Assembly: GCA_039707655.1 (NCBI GenBank)
Contig: CM077671.1
Span: 365,082,720 to 365,146,719 of the forward strand
From: Elymus sibiricus
Lineage: Eukaryota; Streptophyta; Magnoliopsida; Poales; Poaceae
Reading direction: 5' to 3'
DNA length: 64,000 nt
Both the position numbers and the translations under genes were made by a program. Below, in pieces: positions 8,496 through 20,433 of the stretch (its first letter is position 1; each line of letters opens with the position of its first letter). A model generated the notes under the pieces. That model did no database searches and had not been told where the DNA came from. It was given only the letters and a program-made list of their open reading frames with translations.

Positions 8496-11400
8496 GCACT
8501 ATATGCCTAGCTTAATGGCTTTAAAGAAAGCGCTGTCAGGGAGACAACCCGGAAGTTTTAGAGAGTCATTTTATTCTGTTGTGTGCTTTTATATAGTTTA
8601 AAATAAAATAAAATAAAGAGGGGAACCTAAAACTTTTTCAAAAAGAAAAGTGAAAGTGAGAGGGACGAGCATTGTGAAAGTGGGAGCTAGCCTTGAACTT
8701 TGTTCATGCCCATGGAAACCTTGTGAATCTTAATTATAGAAAATTTTCAAAAAAAAATAATTATCCCCTTGTATAAATCCATTGTATTATAAAAATAATG
8801 TGCCAAGATTTGCCTTTAGGATGATTAGATTGCTTGTTTGGTGTGTGCAGTGCAAAAACAGAAACTTTGGCTGTAGTGCGTGAATTTACATTTTTTACTA
8901 GAATGTCAAAAGTTTCTGAATTTTTTACACAGTACTTCTATGCAAATTTTTTATTTTGTCCTAATTTTTCAGAATTTTTAGAGTTACAGAAGTATGGTGA
9001 ATGTTCAGATTGCTACAGACTATCCTGTTTAAGACAGATTCTGTTTTTGATGCATTGTTTTGCTAGTTTCGATGAAACTATCGATTTTATCAGTGGTATA
9101 AGCCATAAAGAAGTTATAATACAGTAGCTTCAATGCAAAAATAAAATTTGAATGGGTTTGCAACAGTACTTAAAGTGGTAATTTGCTTTATTATACTAAC
9201 GGATCTCACGAGGGTTTTGTTAAGTTTTGTGTGATTGAAGTTTTCAAGTTTTGGGCGAGATCATGATGGATGAAGGAATAAGGAGTGGAAAGAGACTAAG
9301 CTTGGGGATGCCCGAGGCACCCCAAGGTAATATTCAAGGACTCCCAAGAAACTAAGCTTGGGGATGCCCCGGAAGGCATCCCCTCTTTCTTCTAACAACC
9401 ATCGGTAATTTTACTTGGAGCTATATTTTTATTCGTCACATGATATGCGTAAATCTTGGAGCGTCGTGTGCTTTTTTTATTTTTCTTTTAATAATGCACC
9501 ATGCTGGTATGAGAAAGTCCTTGGTTGATTTATAGAAGGCTCTTTGCACCTCACTTATATCTTTTGAGTATGGCTTTATAGAATGCTTCATGTGCTTCAC
9601 TTATATCATTTGAAGTTTGGATTGCCTGTTTCTCTACACATAGAAAACCGCCATTTGTAGAATGCTCTTTTGCTTCACTTATATATTTTTAGAGCGTGGG
9701 CATATCTTTTGTAGAAAGAATTAAACTCTCATGCTTCAGTTATATCTATTTAGAGAGTTAACAGGAGTTGGTCATTCACATGGTTAGTCATAAAATCCTA
9801 CATAAAACTTGTAGATCACTTAATATGATATGTTTGATTCCTTGCAATAGTTTTGCGATATAAAGATGGTGATACTAGAGACATGCTAGTGAGTAATTGT
9901 GGATTGGTAGAAATATTTGTGTTAAAGTTTGTGATTCCCGTAGCATGCACGTATGGTGAACCGTTATGTGAAGAAGTCGGAACTTGATTTATTTATTGAT
10001 TGTCATCCTTTGTGTGGAGGTCGGGAGAGCGCGATGGTTAACTCTTACCAACCTCTCCCCTAGGGGCATGCGTCTAATACTTTGTTTCGATAGCTAATAG
10101 ATTTTTTGCAATAAGTATGTGAGTTCTTTATGACTAATGTTGAGTCCATGGATTATACGCACTCTCACCCTTCCACCTTTGCTAGCCTCTCTAGTACCGC
10201 GCAACTTTCGTCGGTGCATTAAACCCACCATATTCCCTTCCTCAAAACAGCCACCATACCTACCTATTATGGCATTTCCATAGCCATTCCGAGATATATT
10301 GCCATGCAACTTCCACCGTTCCGTTTATTATGACACGCACCATCATTGTCATATTGCTTTGCATGATCGTAAGATAGCTAGCATGATGTTTTCATGGCTT
10401 GTCCATTTTTTGATGTCATTGCTATGCTAGATCATTGCACATCCCGATACACCGCCGGAGGCATTCATATAGAGTCATATTTTGTTCTAGTATCGAGTTG
10501 TAATTCTTGAGTTGTAAGTAAATAAAAGTATGATGATCATCATTATTAGAGCATTGTCCCATGTGAGGAAAGGATGATGGAAGATATGATTCCCTCACAA
10601 GTTGGGATGAGTCTCTGGACTTTACAAATAAATAAAAGAGGCCAAAGAAGCCCAAATAAAAAAAAGAGGCCAAAGAAGCCCACGAAAAAAAAACAAAAAA
10701 AAATGAGAGAAAAGAGAGAAGGGGCAATGCTACTATTTCTTTTTCCACACTTGTGCTTCAAAGTAGCACCATGATCTTCATGATAGAGAGTCTCCTATAT
10801 TGTCACTTTCATATACTAGTGGGAATTTTTCATTATAGAACTTGGCTTGCATATTCCAATGATGGGCTTCCTCAAATTGCCCTAGGTCTTCGTGAGCAAG
10901 CAAGTTGGATGCACACCCACTTAGTTTCTTTTGAGCTTTCATACACTTATAGCTCTAGTGCATCCGTTGCATGGCAATCCCTACTCACTCACATTAATAT
11001 CTATTGATGGGCATCTCCATAGCCCGTTGATACGCCTAGTTGATGTGAGACTATCTCCTTCTTTTTGTCTTCTCCACTACCACCATATTCTATTCCACCT
11101 ATAGTGCTATATCCATGGCTCACGCTCATGTATTGCGTGAAAGTTGAAAAAGTTTGAGAATACTAGAGTATGAAACAATTGCTTGGCTAAAACTGGGGTT
11201 GTGCATGATTAAATACTTTGTGTGATGAAGATGAAGCATAGCCAGACTATATGATTTTGTAGGGATAACTTTCTTTTAGCCATGATATTTTGAGAAGACA
11301 TGATTGCTTTATTAGTATGCTTGAAGTATTATTGTCTTAATGTCAAATGATAGACTATTGCTTTGAATCACTCGTGTCTTAATATTCATGCCATGATTAT

Positions 11401-11501
11401 ATTATATGATCAAGATTATGCTAGGTAGCATTCCACATCAAAAATTATCTTTTTTATCATTTACCTACTCGAGGACGAGCAGGAATTAAGCTTGGGGATG
11501 C
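8496..11501 (+). other. Non-coding internal region of the gypsy-type element, with polypurine tract
   Basis: About 3 kb without a convincing gene. AAGCTTGGGGATGC occurs three times: near 9299, near 9353, and directly before the LTR at 11488-11501, where it serves as the polypurine tract. The start of this region (8496-9130) is closely matched by 63336-64000 in the second copy of the family. Short frames such as the one at 10422-10761 are T-rich and low in complexity. Confidence 0.75.
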
Positions 11502-12539
11502 TGATACGCCTCCGTCGTATCTATAATTTTTGATTGTTTCATGCCAATATTCTACAACTTTCATATACTTTTGGCAACTTTTTATACTACTTTTTGGGAC
11601 TAACATATTGATCCAGTGCCCAGTGCCAGTTCCTGTTTGTTGCATGTTTTTTGTTTCGCAGAAAATCCATATCAAACGAAGTCCAAACGGGATAAAAACT
11701 TACGGAGATTTTTTTTGGAATATATGTGAATTTTGGGAAGTGGAATCAACAGAAGGCGGTGCCCGAGGGGGCCACAAGCCACAAGGGCGTGCCCTGGGGG
11801 ATTGTGGCCACCCGTAAGGCGGTTGATGCCCTTCTTTCGCCGCAATAAAGCTAATATCCGGATAAAAATCGTGTTAAAATGTCAGCCCAATCGGAGTTAC
11901 GGATATCCGGGAATATAAGAAACGGTGAAAGGCCAGAACCAGGAAGGCAGAAACAGAAGGAAACAGAGAGAGAGAGATCCAATCTCGGAGGGGCTCTCGC
12001 CCCTCCGCTGCCATGGAGGCCAAGGAACAGAGGGGAAACCCTCCTCCCATCTAGGGGGAGGTCAAGGAAGAAGAAGAAGGAGGGGGGGCTCTCTCCCCCT
12101 CTCTCCCGGTGGCACCGGGACGCCGCCGGGGCCATCATCGTGACGGCGATCTACACCAACAACTTCGCCGCCGTCATCAGCAACTCTCTCCCCCTCTATG
12201 CAGCGGTGTAACACCCCTTCTCCCTGCTGTAATCTCTACTTAAACATGGTGCTCAATGCTATATATTATTTCCCAATGATGTATGGCTATCCTATGATGT
12301 TTGAGTAGATCCGTTTTGTCCTATGGGTTGATTGATGATCATGATTGGTTTGACTTGCATGTTTTATTATTGGTGTTGTCCTATGGTGCTCTCCGTGTCG
12401 CGCAAGTGTGAGGGATCCTCGCTGTAGGGTGTTGCAATGTGTTCATGATTTGCCTATGGTGGGTTGCTTGAGTGACAGAAGCATAAACCCGAGTAGGTGG
12501 GTTGTTGCATATGGGAGTAAAGAGGACTTGATACCTTAT

Positions 12540-14401
12540 TGTTGGGGAACGTTGCATGGGAAACAAAAATTTTCCTACGCACACGCAAGATCTATCCATG
12601 GTGATGAGCATCTACGAGAGGGAGAGTGAATCTACATACCCTTGTAGATCGCTAAGCGGAAGCGTTAATAAACGCGGTTGATGTAGTCGAACGTCTTCGC
12701 GATCCAAATCGCCGAGCGTCCCGCGATCCAATCACGATCCTTCCGATCTAGTGCCGAACGGACGGCACCTCCGCGTTCAACACACGTACGGCTTGATGAC
12801 GCCTTCACCTCCTCGATCCAGCGAGCGATGGTGAAGTAGTGGTTGAGTTCCAGCAGCACGACGGCGTGGTGATGGTGGTGAGGAACAATCTCTGCAGGGC
12901 TTCGCCAAGCACTACGGAGATTATGACGGAGGAACTAGAGGGCTAGGGTTGCCGGCACACGGCTTGGGAAATCCTGATGTGTCCCGTGTGCTAGCCCTGC
13001 CCCTCTATTTATATGTTGAGCCTTGGGGTCTAAACTTGGAGTAAAAGCCTCCTCCGGGTCGGTTTTGCCCGCACAAGGTCGGTTTGGCCCGCAGGGAAAG
13101 AGTCCAACTCGGATCCCTGCCGAACCGTGCACAGCCGCGCACAAGCGGTAGTACCGCTTCACACAAGCGGTAGTACCGCTTGGGCGGTAGTACCGCTTCA
13201 CACAAGCGGTAGTACCGCTCGGGCGGTAGTACCGCTTCAACAAGCGGTAGTACCGCTTACGCGGCAGCAAAACTACTTTTGCACTTTCCAATACCTTGTG
13301 GGCTTTATCCCTTTGGCTCATATAAAGTGTTGCTGCACCCGAACACTTCGGTAAACATCCGGAACCCTTTCCGGTGAACTTCGGAACTCTTCCGGAGATC
13401 AAAACACTATTATCACATATATCAATCTTTACCTCCGGACTATTCCGGAGATCCTCGTCATGTCCGGGATCTTATCCGGGACTCCGAACAACTTTCGGTC
13501 ACCAACATAATAACTCAATTATACTAATCGTCACCAAACGTTAAGTGTGTAGACCCTGCGGGTTCGAGAACTATGTAGACATGACCGAGACACCTCTACG
13601 GCCAATAACCAATAGCGGGACCTGGATGCCCATATTGGCTCCTACATATTCTACGAAGATCTTTATCGGTCGAACCTCTATGTCAAGGATTCAGTTAATC
13701 CCGTATGCTGTTCCCTTTGTTCTTCGGTATGTTACTTGCCCGAGATTCGATCGTTGGTATCACTATACCTAGTTCAATCTCGTTACCGGCAAGTCTCTTT
13801 ACTCGTTCCGTAATACAAGATCCTGTGGCTAACTATTTAGTCACTTTGCTTGCAAGGCTCAATGTGATGTTGTATTACCGAGTGGGCCCTGAGATACCTC
13901 TCCGTCACACGGAGTAACAAATCCCAGTCTTGATCCATGCCAACCCAACAGACACCCTCGGAAATACCTGTAGAGCACCTTTACAGTCACCCAGTTACGT
14001 TGCGACGTTTGATACACACAAGGTATTCCTCCGGTGTCAGTGAGTTGCATGATCTCATGGTCAAAGGAACAGATACTTGACATGCAGAAAACAATAGCAA
14101 TAAACTGACACGATCAAATGCTACGTTCTTAGTTTGGGTCTTGTCCATCACATCATTCTCCTAATGATATGATCCCGTTATCAAATGACATCTCATGTCA
14201 ATGGCTAGGAAACCTTAACCATCTTTGATCAACGAGCTAGTCAACTAGAGGCTTACTAGGGACACAGTGTTGTCTATGTACCCACACATGTATTTGAGTT
14301 TCCAATCAATACAATTATAGCATGGATAATAAACGATTATCATGAACAAGGAAATATAATAATAACCAATTTATTATTGCCTCTAGGGCATATTTCCAAC
14401 A
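12540..14401 (-). repeat. 3' LTR of the Angela-type element
   Basis: 1862 bp, offset by exactly 7176 bp from the other LTR. Its U3 carries the six-copy palindrome array at 13144-13257, and the TATA box lies at 13006-13013. Any transcript started here would run leftward into the gypsy LTR and on towards lower coordinates. Confidence 0.95.
13144..13257. repeat. Six-copy near-palindrome array in the LTR (U3)
   Basis: AGCGGTAGTACCGCT, with 7-bp inverted arms around one base, occurs at 13144, 13166, 13183, 13205, 13222 and 13243; copies 3 and 5 start with G. The start-to-start spacing alternates 22, 17, 22, 17, 21 bp. The identical array is at 20320-20433 in the 5' LTR. It lies about 130-245 bp upstream of the TATA box in sense orientation. 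Confidence 0.9.
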
Positions 14402-14415
14402 GTCTCCCACTTGCA
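14402..14415 (-). other. Polypurine tract of the Angela-type element
   Basis: In sense orientation GCAAGTGGGAGAC abuts the 3' LTR start TGTTGG. It is the plus-strand DNA primer site expected at this place. Confidence 0.8.
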
Positions 14416-14451
14416 CTAGAGTCAATAATCTAGTTCACATCACTATGTGAT

Positions 14452-17400
14452 TTACATTGTAATGAATCGAACACCCATGCAGTTCTGGTGTTGTTCATGT
14501 TTAGCCCTTGGAAGAGGTTTAGTCATCGGATCTGCAACATTTAGATCCGTGTGTACTTTGCAAATATTTATGTCGTCCTCCTTGATGTAATCGCGGATGG
14601 AATTGAAACGTCGCTTTATGTGTCTGGTCCTCTTGTGAAATCTTGGTTCCTTGGCTAGAGCAATGGCACCAGTATTATCACAAAACAGAGTCATTGGGTC
14701 AAGTGCACTAGGCACTACTCCAAGATCTGTCATGAACTCCTTCATCCAGACACCTTCCTTCGCCGCCTCCGAGGCAGCGATGTACTCCGCTTCGCATGTA
14801 GAATCTGCTACCACGCTTTGCTTGGAACTGCACCAGCTAACCGCACCCCCATTAAGAATAAATACGTATCCGGTTTGCGACTTAGAGTCATCCGGATCAG
14901 TGTCAAAGCTTGCATCGACGTAACCCTTTACGACGAGCTCTTGATCACCTCCATAAACGAGAAACATGTCCTTAGTCCTTTTCAGGTACTTCAGGATATT
15001 CTTGACCGCCGTCCAGTGTTCCATTCCTGGATCACCTTGAAACCTTCCGACCATACTTATGGCAAGGCTGACATCGGGTCTTGTGCACAGCATTGCATAC
15101 ATGATAGAGCCTATGGCTGAAGCATAGGGGATGACACTCATCTTTTCTCTATCTTCTGCAGTCACTGGGCATTGAGTCTTACTCAACTTCACACCTTGCA
15201 AAACAGGCAAGAACCCCTTCTTGGACTGATCCATTTTGAACTTCTTCAAAATCTTATCAAGGTATGTGCTTTGTGAAAGTCCTATTAAGCGTCTTGATCT
15301 ATCTCTATAGATCTTGATGCCTAATATGAAAGCAGCTTCTCCTAGGTCCTTCATTGAAAAACTCTTGTTCAAATATTCCTTTACGCTTTCCAGCATTTCT
15401 ATATTGTTTCCAATCAGCAATATGTCATCCACATATAATATTAGAAACGCTATAGAGCTCCCACTCACTTTCTTGTAAATACAAGCTTCTCCGTAAACTT
15501 GTATAAACTCGAACGCTTTGATCACCTCATCAAAACGAAGATTCCAACTCCGAGATGCTTGCACCAGTCCATAAATGGATCGCTGGAGTTTGCAAACTTT
15601 GTCAGCATTCTCTGGATCGACAAAACCTTCTGGTTGCATCATATACAACTCTTCCTTAAGGTAACCGTTAAGGAACGCTGTTTTGACATCCATCTGCCAA
15701 ATTTCATAATCGAAAAAGGCAGCTATTGCTAACATGATTCTGACGGACTTAAGCATCGCTACGGGTGAGAAGGTCTCATCGTAGTCAACTCCTTGAACTT
15801 GTGAAAAACCCTTTGCCACAAGTCGAGCTTTATAGACGGTGACATTACCGTCCGCGTCCGTCTTCCTCTTAAAGATCCATTTGTTCTGAATGGCCTTACG
15901 CCCTTCAGGTAATACTTCCAAAGTCCATACTTTGTTTTCATACATGGATCCCATCTCGGATTTCATGGCCTCTAACCACTTCTCGGAATCCGGGCTCATC
16001 ATCGCTTCTCCATAGCTCGTAGGTTCATCGTTGTCTAACAACATGACTTCTAAGACAGGGTTGCCGTACCACTCAGGAGCAGTACGCGTCCTTGTCGACC
16101 TACGAGGTTCGATAGCAACTTGATCCAAAGCTTCATGATCATCATCATTAACTTCCTCTTCAGCTAATGTAGGCTCCACAGAAACAACTTTCTGCGCTGC
16201 GCTACTCTCAGGTTGAAGTAAAGGTTCAACAACCTCATCAAGTTCTATCTTCCTCCCACTCAATTCTTTCGAGAGAAACTCTTTCTCAAGAAATGTTCCG
16301 TTTTTAGCGACAAACACTTTGCCTTCGGATCTGAGGTAGAAGGTATACCCAACTGTCTCTTTTGGGTATCCTATGAAGACGCATTTCTCCGCTTTGGGTT
16401 CCAGCTTTTCAGGCTGAAGCTTTTTGACATAAGCATCACATCCCCAAACTTTAAGAAACGACAGCTTTGGCTTCTTGCCAAACCAAAGTTCATATGGCGT
16501 CGTCTCAACGGATTTCGATGGTGCCCTATTTAAAGTGAATGCAGCTGTCTCTAACGCATAACCCCAAAACGATAGTGGCAAATCGGCAAGAGACATCATA
16601 GATCGCACCATATCTAATAAGGTTCGATTACGACGTTCGGACACACCATTACGCTGTGGTGTTCCAGGCGGTGTCAATTGTGAAACAATTCCACACTGTC
16701 TTAAGTGACTGCCAAACTCATAACTCAGATATTCTCCTCCTCGATCAGATCGTAGGAATTTAATCTTCTTGTTACGATGATTCTCAACTTCACTCTGAAA
16801 TTGTTTGAACTTTTCAAATGTTTCAGACTTGTGTTTCATTAAGTAAATATACCCATATCTACTTAAGTCATCAGTGAAGGTGAGAAAGTAACGATAACCA
16901 CCGCGCGCCTCAATACTCATTGGACCGCACACATCAGTATGTATGATTTCCAATAAGTCACTTGCCCGTTCCATTGTTCCAGAGAACGGCGTTTTAGTCA
17001 TCTTGCCCATGAGGCATGGCTCACATGTGTCAAGTGATTCAAAATCAAGTGACTCCAAAAGTCCATCAGCATGGAGCTTCCTCATGCGTTTTACGCCAAT
17101 ATGACCTAAACGGCAGTGCCACAAGAAAGTGGTATTATCATTATCAATTCTACATCTTTTGGCATCAATGTTATGAACATGTGTATCATTACTATCGAGA
17201 TTCAATAAGAATAAACCCCTCACATCGGGTGCATGACCATAAAAGATATTACTCATATAAATAGAACAACCATTATTCTCTGATTTAAATGAGTAACCGT
17301 CTCGCAATAAACAAGATCCAGATATAATGTTCATGCTTAACGCAGGCACCAAATAACACTTATTTAGGTTCATCACTAATCCCGACGGTAATCGAAGAGC

Positions 17401-18435
17401 GAGCGTGCCGACGGCGATCACATCAACCTTGGAACCATTTCCCACGCGCATCGTCACTTCGTCCTTTGCCAGCCTCCGTCTATTCCGCAGTTCCTGTTTT
17501 GAGTTGCAAATATGAGCAACCGCACCGGTATCAAATACCCAGGCACTACAACGAGAGTTGGTAAGGTACACATCAATAACATGTATATCATATATACCTT
17601 GTTTGTTGTTGGCCGCCTTCTTGTCAGCCAAATACTTGGGGCAGTTCCGCTTCCAGTGTCCAGTTCCCTTGCAATGAAAACACTCAGTTTCTGGTTTGGG
17701 TCCAGCCTTGGGTTTCTTCACGAGAGGAGCAACTGCTTTGCCACTCTTCTTAGAGTTACCCTTCTTACCCTTGCCATTTTTCTTGAAACTAGTGGTTTTA
17801 TTGACCATCAACACTTGATGCTCCTTCTGAATTTCAGACTCAGCGACTTTTAGCATCGCAAACAGCTCGGCGACTGACTTGTTCATCCCGTGCATGTTAT
17901 AGTTCAACACGAAGCTCTTGTAGCTAGGCGGCAATGATTGAAGAACTCTGTCAGTGATAGCCTCTGGCGGAAGGGGCATCCCTAACTCAGCCAGACGGGT
18001 GGAGTACCCAGACATTCTGAGCACGTGATCACTGATAGACCCGTTCTCCTCCATCTTGCAAGCATAGAACTTATCGGAGATCTCATATCTCTCGATCCGG
18101 GCATTCTTCTGAAAGATAAACTTCAACTCCTGGAACATCTCATATGCTCCATGACGTTCAAAACGTCTTTGAAGTCCCGGTTCTAAGCCATACAACATTG
18201 CACATTGAACTATTGAGTAATCATCAGAACGAGCCTGCCAGGCGTTCACAACGTCTAGAGACTCAACTGGAGCGGGTGGATCACCAAGCGGTGCATCAAG
18301 GACATAAGCCTTCTGGGAAGCCGTAAGGATAATCCTTAGATTACGGGCCCAGTCCACAAAGTTACTTCCATCATCTTTCAATTTAGCTTTCTCTAGGAAC
18401 GCATTAAAATTCAGGGGTGCTACTGCGCGAGCCAT
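14452..18435 (-). CDS. Copia gag-pol polyprotein, intact
   Basis: 1327 aa from the ATG at 18435, one uninterrupted frame. A copia-type gag (about 1-245) is followed by a CCHC zinc knuckle (C252, C255, H260, C265) and an aspartic protease with FDTGA (D302). The integrase has HHCC residues H440, H445, C471 and C474 and a catalytic triad D501, D564, E600; the last two are 35 residues apart, as expected. Reverse transcriptase runs from about 840 with MDVKTAFLNG (D916) and YVDD (1001-1004). RNase H follows, with the CEAEYIA and FCDNTGA motifs. One oddity is GLVQASR where copia elements usually have GLKQASR. The order protease, integrase, RT, RNase H is diagnostic of Ty1/copia. The product would form virus-like particles in the cytoplasm and integrate cDNA in the nucleus. 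Confidence 0.95.
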   Translation of the reverse strand: MARAVAPLNFNAFLEKAKLKDDGSNFVDWARNLRIILTASQKAYVLDAPLGDPPAPVESLDVVNAWQARSDDYSIVQCAMLYGLEPGLQRRFERHGAYEMFQELKFIFQKNARIERYEISDKFYACKMEENGSISDHVLRMSGYSTRLAELGMPLPPEAITDRVLQSLPPSYKSFVLNYNMHGMNKSVAELFAMLKVAESEIQKEHQVLMVNKTTSFKKNGKGKKGNSKKSGKAVAPLVKKPKAGPKPETECFHCKGTGHWKRNCPKYLADKKAANNKQGIYDIHVIDVYLTNSRCSAWVFDTGAVAHICNSKQELRNRRRLAKDEVTMRVGNGSKVDVIAVGTLALRLPSGLVMNLNKCYLVPALSMNIISGSCLLRDGYSFKSENNGCSIYMSNIFYGHAPDVRGLFLLNLDSNDTHVHNIDAKRCRIDNDNTTFLWHCRLGHIGVKRMRKLHADGLLESLDFESLDTCEPCLMGKMTKTPFSGTMERASDLLEIIHTDVCGPMSIEARGGYRYFLTFTDDLSRYGYIYLMKHKSETFEKFKQFQSEVENHRNKKIKFLRSDRGGEYLSYEFGSHLRQCGIVSQLTPPGTPQRNGVSERRNRTLLDMVRSMMSLADLPLSFWGYALETAAFTLNRAPSKSVETTPYELWFGKKPKLSFLKVWGCDAYVKKLQPEKLEPKAEKCVFIGYPKETVGYTFYLRSEGKVFVAKNGTFLEKEFLSKELSGRKIELDEVVEPLLQPESSAAQKVVSVEPTLAEEEVNDDDHEALDQVAIEPRRSTRTRTAPEWYGNPVLEVMLLDNDEPTSYGEAMMSPDSEKWLEAMKSEMGSMYENKVWTLEVLPEGRKAIQNKWIFKRKTDADGNVTVYKARLVAKGFSQVQGVDYDETFSPVAMLKSVRIMLAIAAFFDYEIWQMDVKTAFLNGYLKEELYMMQPEGFVDPENADKVCKLQRSIYGLVQASRSWNLRFDEVIKAFEFIQVYGEACIYKKVSGSSIAFLILYVDDILLIGNNIEMLESVKEYLNKSFSMKDLGEAAFILGIKIYRDRSRRLIGLSQSTYLDKILKKFKMDQSKKGFLPVLQGVKLSKTQCPVTAEDREKMSVIPYASAIGSIMYAMLCTRPDVSLAISMVGRFQGDPGMEHWTAVKNILKYLKRTKDMFLVYGGDQELVVKGYVDASFDTDPDDSKSQTGYVFILNGGAVSWCSSKQSVVADSTCEAEYIAASEAAKEGVWMKEFMTDLGVVPSALDPMTLFCDNTGAIALAKEPRFHKRTRHIKRRFNSIRDYIKEDDINICKVHTDLNVADPMTKPLPRAKHEQHQNCMGVRFITM

Positions 18436-19697
18436 GATCTACAACATAAATATAGCAAAGACAACTTAGACTATTGTTCTTAGATAATGAGTTTAGTTAA
18501 TCATATTTTAAAAAACTCCCACTCAAATTGACATCCCTCCGATCATTCGAGTGTAACATGATCCAAATCCACCAACTCAAGTCCGATCATCACGTGAGTT
18601 GAGGTGGTTTCAATGGTGAACATCTTCATGTTGATCATATCTACTATATGACTCATGTTCGACCTTTCGGTCTCTTGTGTTCCGAGGCCATGTCTGTACA
18701 TGCTAGGCTCGTCAAGTTTAACCCGAGTGTTCCGCACGTGCAACATGGCTTGCACCCGTTGTATGCGAACGTAGAGTCTATCACACCCGATCATCACGGC
18801 GTGTCTCGAAACGACGAACTTTCGCAACGGTGCACACTTGGGGAGAACACAATTTATCTTGAAATTTAAGTGAGGGATCACCTTATAATGCTACCGTCGT
18901 CCTAAGCAAAATAAGATGCATAAAAGGATTAACATCACATGCAAATCATAAGTGACATGATATGGCCATGAACTTGTGCTTTTGATCTCCATCTCCAAAG
19001 CACCGGCATGATCTCCATCGTCACCGGCATGACACCATGATCTCCATCATCTTGATCTCCATCAACGTGTCGCCATAAGGTTGTCGCGCCGACTGTTGCT
19101 TCCACGACTATTGCTAACGTTTAGCGATAAAGTAAAGCATTACATAGCGCTTAATGATTGACACGCAGGTCATACAATAATTAAAGACAACTCTATGGCT
19201 CCTGCCAGTTGCCGTACTCATCGACATGCAAGTCGTGATATTCTATACATCACATGATCATCTCATACATCACATATATCTCATCATGTAATTGGCCATA
19301 TCATATCACATCATACCCTGCAAAAACAAGTTAGACGTCCTCTAATTGTTGTTGCAAATTTTACGTGGCTGCTACGGGTTTGCAAGAACCGTTCTTACCT
19401 ACGCAAAACCACAACGTGGTGTAGTGATTGCTTTTTGATCTTCTAAAAGAACCCTCTTCATTGAAATCGATTCAACTAAAGTGAGAGAGACAGACACCCG
19501 CTAGCCATCTTTATGCAACGAAGTTACATGTCAGTTGAAGGAACCTGTCTCGCGTAAGTGTACGCGTAATGTCGGTCCGGGCCGCTTCATCTCACAGTAC
19601 CGCCGAATCAAATATCAACTAGTAACGGCAAGCAATATGTATACATCCACGCCCACAACTCGTTTGTGTTCTACTCGAGATCTCATCTACGCATAGA
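18436..19697 (-). other. 5' leader of the Angela-type element
   Basis: About 1.26 kb between primer site and gag start, no gene. It includes a short run of GATCTCCATC/CACCGGCATGA repeats at 18980-19075. Long untranslated leaders are normal in BARE-1-like elements. Confidence 0.75.
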
Positions 19698-19715
19698 CCA
19701 AGCTCATGATGCCAC
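19698..19715 (-). other. Primer-binding site of the Angela-type element (initiator Met tRNA type)
   Basis: In sense orientation GTGGCATCATGAGCTTGG follows the LTR end CAACA. It resembles the copia consensus TGGTATCAGAGC, complementary to the 3' end of initiator tRNA-Met, but with several differences. Confidence 0.65.
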
Positions 19716-20181
19716 TGTTGGGGAACGTTGCATGGGAAACAAAAATTTTCCTACGCACACGCAAGATCTATCCATGGTGATGAGCATCTACGAGAGGGAG
19801 AGTGAATCTACATACCCTTGTAGATCGCTAAGCGGAAGCGTTAATAAACGCGGTTGATGTAGTCGAACGTCTTCGCGATCCAAATCGCCGAGCGTCCCGC
19901 GATCCAATCACGATCCTTCCGATCTAGTGCCGAACGGACGGCACCTCCGCGTTCAACACACGTACGGCTTGATGACGCCTTCACCTCCTCGATCCAGCGA
20001 GCGATGGTGAAGTAGTGGTTGAGTTCCAGCAGCACGACGGCGTGGTGATGGTGGTGAGGAACAATCTCTGCAGGGCTTCGCCAAGCACTACGGAGATTAT
20101 GACGGAGGAACTAGAGGGCTAGGGTTGCCGGCACACGGCTTGGGAAATCCTGATGTGTCCCGTGTGCTAGCCCTGCCCCTC

Positions 20182-20189
20182 TATTTATA
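20182..20189 (-). promoter_or_regulatory. TATA box of the Angela 5' LTR
   Basis: TATAAATA in sense orientation, followed by GAGGGGCAGGG, in the usual position for the U3/R promoter of BARE-1-like LTRs. The transcription start would be expected about 30 nt further on, near 20150. The same box is at 13006-13013 in the 3' LTR. Confidence 0.75.
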
Positions 20190-20319
20190 TGTTGAGCCTT
20201 GGGGTCTAAACTTGGAGTAAAAGCCTCCTCCGGGTCGGTTTTGCCCGCACAAGGTCGGTTTGGCCCGCAGGGAAAGAGTCCAACTCGGATCCCTGCCGAA
20301 CCGTGCACAGCCGCGCACA

Positions 20320-20433
20320 AGCGGTAGTACCGCTTCACACAAGCGGTAGTACCGCTTGGGCGGTAGTACCGCTTCACACAAGCGGTAGTACCGCTCGGGC
20401 GGTAGTACCGCTTCAACAAGCGGTAGTACCGCT
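20320..20433. repeat. Six-copy near-palindrome array in the 5' LTR U3
   Basis: Same array as at 13144-13257, offset by 7176 bp. Because it is in the 5' LTR it sits directly upstream of the promoter that would drive the element, so this is the copy that could act in cis on transcription. Confidence 0.9.

Noticed and set aside
12935..13402. 155-codon frame repeated at 20111-20578
   Set aside because: Lies in the U3/R region of both LTRs and is created by the AGCGGTAGTACCGCT array; no start context or domain.
14651..15120. Plus-strand frames within the copia gene
   Set aside because: Shadows of the intact minus-strand polyprotein.
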